A stretch of 64,000 nucleotides of DNA from positions 811,423 to 875,422 of the forward strand of contig VWZS01006709.1 in assembly GCA_013397075.1 (NCBI GenBank), written 5' to 3'. The notes below the pieces were generated by a model. It was not told the DNA's origin, ran no database searches, and saw only the letters and a list, made by a program, of their open reading frames with translations. Positions 51,072 to 64,000 of this stretch are shown one piece after another. The stretch comes from Rhabdornis inornatus. Lineage: Eukaryota; Chordata; Aves; Passeriformes; Rhabdornithidae. Every line of letters starts with the position of its first letter. Position 1 is the first letter of the stretch. The translations under genes and the position numbers were made by a program.

Positions 51072-53166
51072 AATTGGAGACAACCCTGGAGGGCAGGGGG
51101 AGGAGCTGGGGGTCTGCAGGTTTCCAGAGAGGAGTGCTGAGAGTATAGGCCCATAAAGAAGGGTTGGTGAGGCTTGGAAATTAGTGAAAATGCTGTGTTT
51201 GGAGTATGAATGCACCCTGTCCTATGGACTGGGGAGCACTCGAGTTGCTGGATGCTGCTACGATTGTTTATATAAAGGTTTCCTGAAATTCATGTGATTC
51301 TGCATGCTAGGACTTGCTGTTAGACTGGTCCTGGCACAGGGAGAGAACAAGTAGTGGTTGGATTGGGCTGTGCAGATCCTATCAAGCTGTTTTAAGTCCG
51401 TGCTGTCAGATTTCCCCTCCTGTTCTGTGTCTGTAGGTCAGCTCACACATCTTTCTGGGCTGTGATTAGTTGTGCAACATTTACCAGCTCTTTGGCAGGG
51501 GGAATGTGCTTTTACAACGCAAGAACAGTTTCTTGTTGTGCATTTGCATTCCTAGCTTTGTCTTGTCATTCATGTCAAAATGTCAAGCAGAGGAACATAT
51601 GCTTTCAAATGGAGTTTCTGCAGACCATTTGGATCAATGAGGACTGTCTGTCTGCATATTTGTAACATCTACCACAGAGGAATATGAAGCTCTATCAATT
51701 CAGTGGCTTAGTAAACCATATTTTACTCCAGACTCTAGCTTGTTGACATTCAGTGACAGAGAAATATCACTGCTCTGGGCAACGCAGAGGTCTATTGTAA
51801 AGCAAATCCTGCTTTTTGGAAAGTAGATGTTTCATCTTCTGCACACAGCAAATACATGCCATCCTGACAGGCCAGGCCATTAATCCACAGACATGTCATT
51901 TTTGGCTTCTGACAGCTCAATGCAGCTGTTGATCATCCCTGGGCTCCTCCAAAGGCTGGTGCAGCCAATAACTTCAGTTATTGTGAGACAATGCCTAAAC
52001 TTCCAGGGTTTCAGAGTGAAACCACCTGCCTGAGGACAGAAAGAGGGGTTTGGGTTGGAGGGAGTGTCTGGCCACATTCTGTAGGAGCACAAAAGGTGAA
52101 GGCTCCCCTGTGTCCTGCCTGGTAAAACTTGGATGTTGAGGTACATCTCTAAGGGATGGAATATCACATCCGGAAAATGGTGGTGTAAGGCAGGATGGGG
52201 AAAGCTCTTACAACTAGGGGGAGCTGGTAGCAGAGTGTGGGACAGGTGAACAGCTTGCTTGGCCCCAGGGCATAGGTATTTTGCCATGAAAAGACACGGG
52301 GTTGCAAAAGAAGCATCCTGAAGTGCCAGCTGGGATATTAAATGGTTGGGCAAGTCCCAGACCTTAAGTTATAAAGCTGCTTAGTTCCACAGTATTAAGT
52401 GCCATGAAAAGTGTATTAAACCTTTTATTAAGAACTCAAACAGCACCCAGTGAAAGCACACAAAATGCAAAGTGTTAAATTAGACTGTCAATTTAATTAC
52501 TCTTTATCAGGTAATCCCTTTACCTGTGTGGATTGTTAAAGGCAATCCCTTCTCTGCTTTTCAGGGAAGAATTGCAGAGGGGAATTGGGGAATGCTGTCA
52601 CACAGGCGTGGAGGCAGACCTGAGCAGCACTAATGCATGAGCAGGGCTGAGAGATACGGCTGGGGTGGAGCAGACGAGCCTGGCCAGCAGTGAGCCTGGA
52701 TTTCCCTTTCCATGTGTGAGAGCAAGGCGAGAGGCACCGTGCCAGCAGCTGGGAATTCCACCTCTCATACACTGGGATCTTGGGGGTTTAGTTTGGCTGA
52801 GGGTGGGGAATAGGAGTCGGTTCTACTCTGACACTCTGAGTCAGCAGTGCCTATCCGGGTACGCTGGTGCCTTTGGCAGGAACAGGCTCAGCGCTAGGCA
52901 CTCAGACTGGCACTGAGTTCACTCCAGTGGCTGGGACTTCAGTTTTTTTTGGCTTGACCTCAAATTATTATAAGAACAAATATTAAGATATATTTTTTAA
53001 AAAATCGTAAAATTTAAGGGAGAATTATTTTCCTCACCAGTGAAGTGCTTATTTTCTCAAAGACAAAAGACTCTGTCTATGTGGGATTTGATGAAAAGAT
53101 AACAATGTATTTTAAAAAATACCAGAAAAAAAATTTTCTCTGCAGCGCCTGTGCTTCTGGAATTTA

Positions 53167-53198
53167 TTTTTTCTTTTTTTTTTTTTTTTTTTTTTTTT
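53167..53198. repeat. Long T homopolymer (T25 with one C interruption)
   Basis: Six T, one C, then 25 T. It may be the complement of a retroelement A-tail, but no element body is recognised on either side. Confidence 0.85.
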
Positions 53199-56100
53199 GC
53201 ATTGGAGTATATTATTTGAGATTTTCTAAAGTTGAGATTTGATCAAAGATTACAATAGAACTGAGGATCTGTAATTCATCTAGTTGAGAATTGTATAGGA
53301 TTTTGGTTTTAAATTAGCTGGTCAATATTATATAAACACCAGTGAAAGTCAAAATTATTACTCTTATGAGTTGCAAATTAGAAGTATTCATAGTTGATAA
53401 AGAAACAATAAAATTTCACATTGCTTTTGTTTTTAAAAGAAGCAGTTAATTGGAAATAATTAGCATTAAATTACTCACCTGGCTTTAGTTATGATGGGTT
53501 TATTAAGTTGTTATTGAGAGATTGAATGCTGGCACATGTTGATTATATTTAGATGTCACTTGCCTTTGTTTTTTTCAAGCACTAGAAAGAAATAGCTCAA
53601 GTCTTCTGACAGCTGAGAAAAACAGGTAGAAGTTAGTGCTGTGATGGAGTCAAAGACATTTAAAATCTCCTAACTATTAAATTTCAATGGGACTTATAAG
53701 CTTAACTCTACAGAGCCCCTTTGATAGTCTCTGATCAAAGCAGAAGTCAGTTCAATGTTATCTTGCACTTGTCACATCAGATGCATGGATTGAGACTTCC
53801 AAGCTGTCTCACTATTTTGGATGAATAATTCAAACCCCCACCCTAATATTTGTGGAAGGTGGGGTTTTTCATTTTGTTTTGGGGTTTTGTGTTTGTTTGG
53901 TTTTTTCTGCTTTGATAAGTTTCATTATTTTGAATACACTTTCATCTTAATAATTGGGAAACTTCAGACAAGTTTTGAATCCACCAGCAAGGTGAGACTA
54001 CAGAAAAGAGGGCTTTAAATCATAACTATTATCCACAACACTTGAAGTACTTTCAGCCTTGTTCTGTCTGGGCAGAGGCTCATACCATGGGGCCTTTGGT
54101 CTCTGTGGTACAATACGCGATATAGAAAACATATTTTTGAATTCTGATAATGTCAAATATTTCAGATTGATTGAATCTTCAAATGTTTAATGTTTGCTTA
54201 TGTCTTCCATTAGACATCCTGTATAGCCCACCTTTGTGGGCCAGAGATCTTAAATCCCATGGAAAAACCCAACTGTTCAAAAATAAAAGCAGTACAGAAG
54301 CCTTTCAGCACTGTAAACAGTTATTACTTCACTCCTAATGCTGTGTATAGAGAAAGTGCCTTTCAAGGACTATTAATGCTGAGGCCATTAAATAAACTGC
54401 AGTAAATATTGCTTGTATTCTATTAATACTAATGTTGTTTGTACATTTCAGTCCTCTTTAGTAAATTTAGTTCAGTAATTTCTGCAGCTTCTGATGGAAA
54501 AGATTTTTTTAAATATTATATTAGTGTATAAACACAAAGGTGACGTTAACTCTTTCAATGGGATAAGGAAGGAATATTTATTTTTACCTGTTCTCTATTG
54601 TGGCTATTGTTCAAAGTGCACTAATTTTAAGAGCATAAAGAATTGTCTTGTGTAAGTGAATCAGCCTGGCTGGAAAAGCGAAAGCACTTTTGAGTAATGG
54701 GGCACATAATAGGGTCCTTCTGCCTTTTGGAGACTTTGAAATTAAAATGTTTTGTTATTTAGGTAGATTTTTAATTTCCCCATGAAGTGTTTGAATTTTT
54801 TTTTTAAATCTTAGATGAGAAGAGACAAAATGTGCATTGTTTCCCTGGCTTTCCTTTGCATGTTTATTTTTAAGGTTGCTGCGATACATGTGGCATATGA
54901 AGATTGTGGGGGATTATAAGGTTGGGATTTTTGTTGTTTGTTTGTGGGTTGTATAAGTGTTCTTATTGTGAAGAAAATGGCTACCAGGTCTCAGCCTTAA
55001 GGGCAGGGAATTATTTTCTGTCTAGCAGGATCTGTCCTCTCTGTGACTCAGTCATAATCAATTCTTACTCAACTTTCCAGAGAACTAAAAGCTTTGATGT
55101 ATTGCTATGGCTGGTGTAAATGAGGATAATTTTCTGTGGATTGTGATCTATCATGCAGTGCCTAATTATGTCACCTTCAGGCTTGACCCATCTGCACTGT
55201 CACAGGCACACTTGGCAATTTTCTCAGATGTTCCAGCCAGAGTAAATCTTTGTCTGTTTATAATGGAAGGAAAAGCAAAGCAGTGGGAAACGGAAGCATT
55301 CCACTCCTCCCAGTGCTGCTGCTGCTTTCCTGTGCGCCTGCAGGTCAGGTGTGGCTCCTTACTGGGGCTGTAGGTGACAATGACTTATTTGTCAGCAAGA
55401 TTAGCTGGGACGTCTGCCTTGTTGCCCCAGGAAGATGAGATTTCTAACTGGACTTTTTCTTTTGTCCTTCCCATGTACTTCAACAGTTCCAGTTGTGGTT
55501 ATCCAGGAGAGTTTATTCCTGCTTTCCAGCTGCTCCTCGCTTCTCTTTTTGGGATTTGCCTGCATGAAAATACTTTTCCTTCCTGAAGGAGTGATCTGCC
55601 GTATATCTGACAGGGCCCCTATAAACAATACTTCTTCCACTGGGGTCACTTATTTTTTTCACAGAGTAATTTGGGGATTTAGGAATATCTATATTCTTGT
55701 TGGCTGATATACTTGTGCAGCTGACGGAGTGGAAAACGATGAGGGGGGTGTGTGGGGCAATTCAGCAGAAAATGAATAGCAAAATAATTTCAAAATCTAA
55801 ACTTCGGTGTCTGGTAATAATTCTGTTTAGCCAGTAGAGATTTGCAACTTTGTCCCTTGAGTATGGTATATTAGCAGTTTTGCATTAAAATAATCGTCAT
55901 TGTAAGCAAGTGCATTTCTCAGCCTGGCCTGTGCTTCTCCTTGAGGCTGGTTTTGTACAAAGCTGTACCAGAGCTGCTGCAGCACCAGATCCTTTGGATT
56001 CTCATGGGGTCAGTGCTGGATGAAGTGGCAAACTAAGAAAGTTGTCGTGCTCTGTGACATGACAATTGCTGCTTTCTTTACTTTTGATTTTCTTTTTTCC

Positions 56101-59100
56101 CCTCCCAGTAAGTTACCTTCTCAGCCATCACACAGTCCCCTTTGTTCTGATCCTCACCACAGGCTGGAGAGTTGGGGTGCCTGGGCAGAGGCTGGTCCTT
56201 GCTGGGGCTCTGCAGGGCTGACTTGGCCCAGTCAAGTCTGGGTGCTGCTCCACACCAGAACTCTCCTCCCCACCCTGGGGCAGAGGCATTTGGGGTCTGA
56301 TTTCTATGCAGCCTTGGTGTCTCATGTTCCCTGGAGCATCTCTAGGCACTTGGAAGCTGTCTCTGTCCCTGCAGACCCAGAAGGGCTCTCACCTGAGCTG
56401 GGGCACCCAGGATTGATCCCAGCAGCGAATGCCTCAGTGGTCAGTCTGATCCAGGGGACAGGCAATCAGCTTCTGGGGAGAGGAGGCTGGCTGGAATCCT
56501 CATCTACCATTCATAACCCTAATCTTATCATAAACTTTTTCCTTTTTAGGTTTTATTGTAGACAGTTATCAGACATGGATGAAATCACAGGCTGAGTGTA
56601 TGTCTCTGTGGCTCTTTTCTGAACTTATATGTGCAGTGTAACTCATCCTTGTTTGCCTGTGTGGATTTGTTTTCTGCTGGGTTGTTCAATTTGCATGTGT
56701 GAAATGTCGAAGTTTTAGTTGTGTGACCTTCTTAATTGTTTGGCTTTTCCATGTAAATTGGTTCTATGTCAGCCAAAAACTACCTTAATTAGAAAACAAA
56801 ATATGCAGCCTGACACCTAATGTTTCCATTAGCTTGTTTAAATAGTCTGGAGATTTGGATTTGGGCCAGACTGTTTATTCAGAGTGCATTTTTAATTGGA
56901 TTATTGGTATGTAATAATTGATATCTCACTGATATATTATTAAAATATAGATGTGTTTGGAATTGTTCTGACACATCCCAATGGAGTTTAATTGAAATAT
57001 TTACTCCTATACAGCAGTATAGGCCGTTCTTCTTTCCCTTCCAAATAATAAAGAAAAAAAAGATGTTGTGGTATATCAAAAAATACCTCCCTTTGCCAAA
57101 AATGGATTAATCTTTTACTTTTATTTAAGATATATCTTTGAGGGTTTTTTATGTGAAAAGAAAGCTATTGTTTTCCTCTAGACCTTTGGAATTTATATTC
57201 ATGTTTTTGAAGTATGAAGGTGTAATGAGGACTATTTTTGTCCAGAAACCTAGGAAATATCTTTTCTTGGAATGTGCTTACTTTGAAAACTGACCACTGG
57301 CTTATCCTTATTTCTTTATTTTTTAGTCGTGTCAAGAGATAAGTTGCTGGAAGATTAATCCACTCTTAATCCAAGAAAAGATCTTTTGCTATCTCTTAAC
57401 AACTGAGTTTTACACTAAGAAGCACTTTCAAGAGACAGCTTCAAATGGTTTTTTGAAAATGTACCTTTGTTATGTCAACTGGCTCATCCTTTGTGACCCT
57501 TTCTAAAGGACTCGAGGTGTAAGAAGTGTGGCTTTTTCCTCCTGAAAGCTGGCATGGGTTCTTGTCCCACCTCACACACTTGTTCCTGCACAGACCCTGC
57601 TGCATGGGCTGTGCTGGTAATTCGAGAGGAAGGGACGAGAAAAAGAGCCAGGCCTGAGTGGTTCCCTGCTCCCTCAGTTTCCCTGCTAGCTTGCAGTGGG
57701 GCTGAGGGTGTGTAGAGGCTCCTGGCTCTGCTCCTGCCCAGCTCCTGCTCCCCTCTGCCACGGTGCTGTGCTCCCCTGGGCTGTCTGAGTCAGTGAAACA
57801 CAATTGCTGAGTCTGAAGTTGATGCAGAAATTTTCTGGTGAGGGATGAATGTGCAGCAAACCCTACTGGATAGGATCCTCATTACTTGATGCAGCTGTAT
57901 ATCACTTTGACTTCTGCTTTTCCTGGCTGTAGACATCTCCCACCCCATAAAGCTTCTGCCCAGGTGAGTTCCCATCCTCTGAACCTTGTAAATGTTTCCT
58001 TTGGAGATTTCTGGTCCAAAATACTACTTGGCTCAGAGCTGAGCCAGTGCCTCTGTGAGAAGAGTTTCCATAAAGAAGCTGCCTGTTTTTGTGTTCTTGT
58101 CTGGAGGGATGTAATAATTCCCTGTCACTCAGAGCTGCTCTGTATTTTGGAGAGAGTAATGATATTTCACCACACTTCTTGAGTGATGCACTGAATGTTA
58201 TTTTTTAAAGTAAAGTTCATTATGAAACTTAAAACTGTTTTAAGCAAGTATTGGCTTGCAGTAACTTATTTGTCCAGCCAGAATCAGATGGGTTCGTGGT
58301 GATGTTAGTGTTTTTATTTCAAACACCTATAAAAAAGTGCCAGCATAGCTAAAACCCCTACGGGCAAGCTTTGGAAGCTCTTCACCCCAGGGGAATAATG
58401 TGTGCTAAGGATAGAGCCCAAGGGATCACCAGAGTTGTGTGCTCTCCCTAGTGCAGTATTTAAAGCCCAAAGTCTGAAAGTTTGGGTTGCACAATTTTCA
58501 GCTATGACCAGCCTATACAGCTGGGGAGAAATTGGATTTGTTTCACCTGACTTCAGTGCCTGTTATGTTGATGGTTATCTGTGCTTTCAAAAACAAAGTG
58601 GGATGCAGTGGTGAGGAACTTGCTGTCTTACTGCTAGGTGGAGGTTCCTCTCAGGAGTGTGCAGGAGTAATGATCTTGTGTTTCCAGCTGCATTCTGACC
58701 CACAGCTCAATTTGTGCTCCTGAGTCAAGAGTTACCAAGGGTACTGAGGCAGGGAAAATGGCAAGAAGCTTATCTGTCCCTTGCTGGTCATGTTGTGGAA
58801 AGCTCCTGTGTCAGATGCTGTTAAAAACCTGAGCAAGCTAGAGAGTGCTTTTGTTGCCCTTTTAGTCTGCTTGGATTCAAAGCTTTTTCCCCTTCCCACC
58901 TTGTACACCTTGCTATCTTTTTAGCTGTTGTCACCAACTATATGTCTACATCCTTTCAATGCTTTCTTTAGTAAAACTAAATCTTATGATTTGTGGCTTT
59001 TGGGTAAACACTCTGTTTCCAGTTCTCAGGCAATATATTTTTGTTTGTATCAGTAGCTAATTAGGGGAATGAAGCCTCTGTAATGACACCTATTGCTGAA

Positions 59101-62100
59101 GACTCACTGCTGCTGTCTGAGAAACAGTGATTCTAATGGATGGAAGAGAAAATATTTTTAGTCCAATGTAATGACAAATCCGTTATAGAATATCAGTTCA
59201 TCCTCTGTAGCATTGCCTTTCTTGCCTACCAAAGTCACCAGATGTTTTAGTCTGAGGCATGTCTAAAAGGCCTACCCTGCTGTAAAGGTTAATTATGAAG
59301 GAGCTGGGCCTGGGGACCACCTACTGCTCAGGATGAAAAACCAAAATGCCATTTTTGTAGCTTGTTAACTGCTGTAATTTGGCTGTTCTGGCCAGGATAA
59401 AGAATCATTGCCTCATCTGTCACTTGGTTTGGCTCAGGTTTCCTTCAGCTAGAAACAGTTTATAGCTGTTGCCTTCTATATCCCAGGGCAGCTCTCTAAA
59501 AGCTGAGGCTGTCTATGTGTATGCTAAGCAATCATGGGTACAAACCATTTGGATGCATCTCAAATCAGGAAACCCTTTCCCTGTTTGAGATGAAAGGTCA
59601 GTTACTGTCGCTGTGGCTTTTGCAATCCCAATAATCATTATGGGTGTCACAATTAGAGTACTGCAAAGGTGACCCTCCTGGTCGCTGCTTAGTCACTGGG
59701 AGCTGATTGTCAATGGAGAAAGAGATAGAGATGTATATTAATGTAAATATATTTTCAGAGTAATCTTGATGAAAGGATTTCTATGCTGCCTATGAAATCT
59801 GAATTTTTATAAGATTCATAGCCCCAGTCAGGGTACTTGTACAGGCTAGGAATGGTAAGAAAATGCAGCCATTCCTAGCATACAGAGAGAGAGTATTAGG
59901 TGTTATCATGGTTCGTAAATGTGAAAAAAACCCCAACAATTTCTGTGTAGAATGAGGAAGATGCCCTGGAGGATTACACAAATAGAGGTTTTTGGCTCTT
60001 GCCTCAGAAGGTGAAAGAGTGAGAATATACCAGAGGCACCCTCTGTTAACATATGGTATGGATTCCCTTATTCTTCTGTCTGTAGTAAGGCCAATGGTCA
60101 ATTGAATCCAAGGTCTTTTAAGGGTAGAGAAAGCTTTGGCACCAACATCTCTAATTCAGCCTGGTATTTCTGGAAAGCACTATCTCTTTGCAAGAAACTT
60201 TTCCTGGAGAAAGAAGTAATTAATACCTAATACTCTTCCTATATCCCTTGATGCTATTTTTATTATTACAATGTTGCCTGAGCAATTTGGGATTAAAAAA
60301 GCTGGGGTTGAGCTGGTAAGGAAAGCTGGTCTGGCTGTGAGTGTGGGATGAACCTGTCTAGTCACTGGAGCTGCTTGATGTGAAGGGGCTTCAGCCCCAG
60401 CAGTGAAAATCTTGGAGCTGGGAGTGTGACTGCCAGGGAGTCCTGGGAATGGTCACACTGGGAAATTTTCTTAAGATTTTGATGACCAGGTGGGACACTA
60501 GGCCACCACTTTTGTGGCCTCCCTTCTCCAACCATCCAACTGCTGGCACCGTGTGAGTTTGCCTGGCATCTTTGGGTTAAAATTCCCCGAGCAAATTCTG
60601 CATTCAAGTCTCTGTGGGTGTAACATTTTCTGTCTGCATTTATCAATCACTTATTGCCTCTGGAAGACTCCCAGCCATATCTCTGGAAGTCCCCATGCCT
60701 GTTCTTCAGCCAGGGTTTACAGTCCTTGCTAGGTTCCCAGCACCAGTGTGCTGTTCCTTAAATGAATCTTATAGGGCTCATTTCCTTAGTTATATTCCCA
60801 ATTTTATTTAATTACACTTCCTGAAGAGAAGCCATTCTATTTTATGTTTAATACTGCTGTCTATATGGGAAGTGAGAGGTAGATGGAGCTGGGAAAAGTC
60901 TATAGCAATTAAGCTTTTTTTGACAGTAATGAAGCTGTGACCATGCCACCATGACATTTGGAAAATAAATTTCTCCAGTGTTTTTTTATTTGGCTTTGTT
61001 CTTTGAAAGCTTTTTATATAAGGTATTTATTTAATTATTTTTTAGATAGCAATGCTTTTTTATTTTTCCCAAGGTTTTACTTGCTGCAGAATTTCCTCTG
61101 GTTATAACTCCTTTGTCTGAAAAGCTTGAAATTGCTCAGTTGAAATAAGTTTTTCTGTGAATCCAAAGGGGAATTTAGTGTTTGCTCTAAAAGAGACGGT
61201 GTTTAACCCTTTATTGCAAGTAAGAAGGCCGGTTAAAGGAAAGAATGGAATCTTTGAGATGCATCAGCTGCAGATTCCTAAACCACAGTTCCTTCTCTAT
61301 GAGTGGGTGAGGCAAACAGTAGGTTTCCTTGGTATCTCTGAAATGCCCATCATAATTTCTGTAGCCTCCCCACCAGCACATGCTCTCCTTTAATCTAAGC
61401 TCTGACAGATAGTGATCAACAAAATTGCTTTTCAAGGTCATGGCTCTGGGCAGAGCCCTGCACCACAGATAAGCAGCACCTGCCTGGCAGGTGGAGCAAT
61501 GGCCAGGATATCCTGGGAGAGGAGCACGGTGCTGTGACCTGCAGTCAGGGCTGGAGGCTCCTGAGGGGGATCAGGTCACTCCAACACTGTCTGGGAGCAC
61601 TTCAGCCCTGTGGCTTTGTTAATTTGAGCTGCGTGGGGTAACACCAGATTTATCCTATTTTAATGGCAAAATTTTGACTTCTTTGTTTGTTGGGAGTTTG
61701 GGAGGTTTTTTGGGTTTTATTTTTAAAGTGAGATTCTGAGGGTGGTTTGGTTTCCTTGAGTTGGTTTGTTTCTACTCTATGTGAACACCTTGATATTTCA
61801 ATTCATGGTCATAAATTTCTCTATTGAAAGTTTTACAAGTTCAGTGAAGAATTTTCAAAATAAATGGTGCCTCTGTGGAGTTTGTCTGGGGATAAGCTGT
61901 GAGTTTTATCATTACTGGAGGACTTCCCCCTGACCCCCAGTTAAAATGGGGAGCAAATCTAGTTTTCTTGGAATAAAAATTATTGGGAAAATTTTATAAA
62001 GGATATTTGTTTATTCCTGTACTGAGAGTTAACAATAGATCTGAAATAAATGAAACTTGGAATATTTTCTGCAGCAGAATCTTTGCTTTCAATGAATCTT

Positions 62101-62665
62101 CATTCTGAATGACAAAAGCTCTTCATCACTTAGGACAGCTGAACTACATGGCAAAAGACAGTGGAGTCACTTTTGGCAGCAATAGATTCAATAGCTGCTT
62201 CCTGGGAAATGGAACAGATGCTTGAACAATGGCAGCAAATGCCTCAGAATTTAGTTACTACAGCTTATGGTTTGGGAATCACCTAAGCACATTCTTTTGG
62301 GATGCTGTAAAACTTGGAGCCTAAACTTTTTTTCTGGTTACCCTGGAAACCCACAGTGATGTCACCAACCTTTGCACAGGAAACACTCTGAGGTGAGTCC
62401 AAGCTTCTTTAGGTTCTCCTCTCTTGAGAGAAATGAATGCATAATGAACATTTCAGGTTAATTATTAAAAAGGAAAAGAACTGGAGAGTCGCCTGATGGA
62501 CAGCATTTGTCGTAAACTCTGCTTCACTTTGCAGTGAGAGACTGACTGCCCAAAAAATGGCCAGGAGATCCTGCATTGTTAACCATAGTACTTTTGCTGG
62601 AAAAGGGTGGCAAAAAGTGAAGGCATACCAAGCTTAGCCTCATTCAAAAAATGTCTTATTAGGCC

Positions 62666-62688
62666 TTAACGCGCAAATAGCGTGTTAA
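62666..62688. repeat. CpG-bearing inverted repeat (9-bp arms, 5-nt loop)
   Basis: TTAACGCGC, then AAATA, then GCGTGTTAA. The arms pair at eight Watson-Crick positions plus one G-T. Three CpGs in 23 nt stand out in a CpG-poor region. Confidence 0.6.
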
Positions 62689-64000
62689 AACATTTGTCAG
62701 CCCTAGCCCTGGACAGGAATGTGCTTTCTGGGGCAAGCTGGTACAGCTCCCATGATGCTGTAATTTGTATTCACCTGTGCTGGGTATTAATGTCTGCAGT
62801 AGCAGATAGAGTTCTTGTGGCCTCCTTGGCATCCTCAAACCAACTTATCTTCCCTGTGAACATCAGGGCTAGAGCTGGCAGGCTTGAGTAGTTTTTCTAA
62901 GCACACCTCCACTTACGTGTGACGGAAAATCAGCTGACGCATAATCAATCTCTCTGGTGCAAAGAAATAATAGGTTGCAACTGGTTACCATTTTCTAATG
63001 ATCTCTGTGCACTGAAAGAGTCATCAGCTTTGTTCCATGTAATTGCATTCTCTAAATGTGGCTATTTGTGGTAGATTACAGCTTGCAACTACAAGCACAT
63101 TTGAGTCGGGAGCTGATGGAGTCCATTGGTTTTCCTTTTAGCCTTGCTCAAGCAGCTTTCTTGGTTTTAGTGTGGTGACTGCTGGCTTAACTCCATGAGA
63201 GAGGAAAACAGTGTCTGAGTCACTCTTCAATTCCACAAAATATATCCCATTGTCTTGGCCTGGGCCTTCTACTCCTGGAGTTATATAAGTAGAAAAACTT
63301 CAGTTTTCACTGCTGTAAAATACTCCTTAGAAAACTGCAGAATTAGCAAGGAACTCAATGCAAAATCTCCTAGCACCCTGTCATTATGCACTGCATATTT
63401 TATGCAACACTTAAAATACAGAAAAAAAAAAAGTCCGTACTCCTTTATTAGTGTAGTTGGGAAAGGTCTTCTCTGTCTTTGCTGTAGGCTGTATCATGTT
63501 AAAGTCAACACTGATCCTATTTTCAGTGCATCAGGTAACTTATGAACCTGAAGAGCTGAAGTTGCCATTTTTAACCTTTAGTTCTTATGCAGTAATATAG
63601 AGTAGTTAGCTATTTTTTTCCAATTTATTATAAGACTTGAGCGGTAATTCAGTCTTCATGCTAGTTTAATCTTCAGCTCAGTGACTGCCAATTACCAACA
63701 GAAACATGGTGATGCTGCTTTAGCAATTATGATCTCAAGGTTAAACAGAAATGAGAAGAACCACTCTTGTTTCAAGGTGCCCAGGCTTGAGATCTGAAGA
63801 CGTCCCTTCTAAACACTGATCTTATTTCACTGACAAAGAACCCTACCCTTCAGACTTTCCCAAAATCTTAATGGCTCTACTTTTCTACTTCTACCTCTTC
63901 TGCTCTACTTTTCCAGTGCTTATTAATATTATGTGGATGTCTCTGGATGGAAAACATGGGAGTGTTTCATACTGAGCTCATGGAGAACCTCTTCCCCTAA

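Larger units (their letters stand above)
43881..64000 (+). other. GRID1 3' flank, no supportable gene
   Basis: About 20 kb of sequence with no exon I can recognise on either strand. The longest frames (56020-56595 plus, 52353-51880 minus) lie in GC-richer patches and resemble no known protein. It contains (TA)n arrays, the two-copy repeat at 46835 and 50113, a G-rich patch near 51.0 kb, a mild CpG cluster at 52590-52910, a long T-run at 53167 and a small hairpin at 62666. The first 0.8 kb may still belong to a longer 3' UTR. Confidence 0.75.

Noticed and set aside
52045..52075. GGTTTGGGTTGGAGGGAG, similar to the reverse complement of a CR1 3' end
   Set aside because: The match is not continued into the adjacent CR1 sequence on either side, so it is too short to call.
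51880..52353. 157-codon minus-strand open frame
   Set aside because: No recognisable motif, no splice or promoter context, and composition typical of chance frames in this flank.
56020..56595. 191-codon plus-strand open frame, the longest in the window, near a pyrimidine-rich CCCTCCCAG acceptor-like site
   Set aside because: No family resemblance. The open length follows from GC-rich composition at 56120-56500. Without expression or conservation evidence it is not a gene.
1..64000. CRISPR arrays, bacterial operons, phage or insertion sequences, rRNA or tRNA genes
   Set aside because: The sequence is intron-rich vertebrate DNA. No regular spacer array, tRNA-like box pair or rRNA stretch was seen by eye.

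Overview
The window is vertebrate nuclear DNA, most likely avian. It contains one recognisable gene: the 3' part of GRID1, which encodes the delta-1 ionotropic glutamate receptor (GluD1), on the plus strand. Four coding exons carry the last ~343 residues of a protein that is normally about 1009 residues long. They encode the membrane-distal part of ligand-binding segment S2, the fourth transmembrane helix (M4), and the whole cytoplasmic tail ending in the PDZ ligand GTSI. An avian (or at least sauropsid) source is inferred from a truncated CR1 LINE 3' end near 27.6 kb, the absence of mammalian SINEs or L1, and low repeat content overall. The species cannot be named.

Layout: 1-17345 is the 3' part of a long intron; the upstream exon with the M1-M3 pore segments is outside the window. 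Exons lie at 17346-17541, 24769-24935, 26256-26496 and 43192-43620, with introns of about 7.2, 1.3 and 16.7 kb. Phases join correctly: a split codon opens the first exon, the first-second junction is phase 0, an Arg codon is split at the second-third junction, and the third-fourth junction is phase 0. The 3' UTR starts at 43621 and has a good poly(A) signal at 43858; longer forms may reach about 44.65 kb. From there to 64000 I see only non-coding flank, with no supportable gene.

Non-coding content includes short local tandem duplications, a pentanucleotide array, an almost pure A/C tract, (TA)n arrays (one containing the only N), two diverged copies of an unrecognised ~160-bp repeat in the 3' flank, and a pair of canonical G-quadruplex motifs. 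No other open reading frame resembles a known protein, and nearly all are chance ORFs in AT-rich or low-complexity sequence.

The observations most worth checking are: (i) a very weak donor (GTCCAT) after the M4 exon, followed by a short in-frame extension, a stop and an AATAAA, which could give a GluD1 form without its tail; (ii) two adjacent perfect Pumilio sites just after the stop codon; (iii) the two-copy repeat downstream of the gene; and (iv) an unidentified coding-like minus-strand stretch near 32.2-32.5 kb. I found no evidence of a wholly new biological system.
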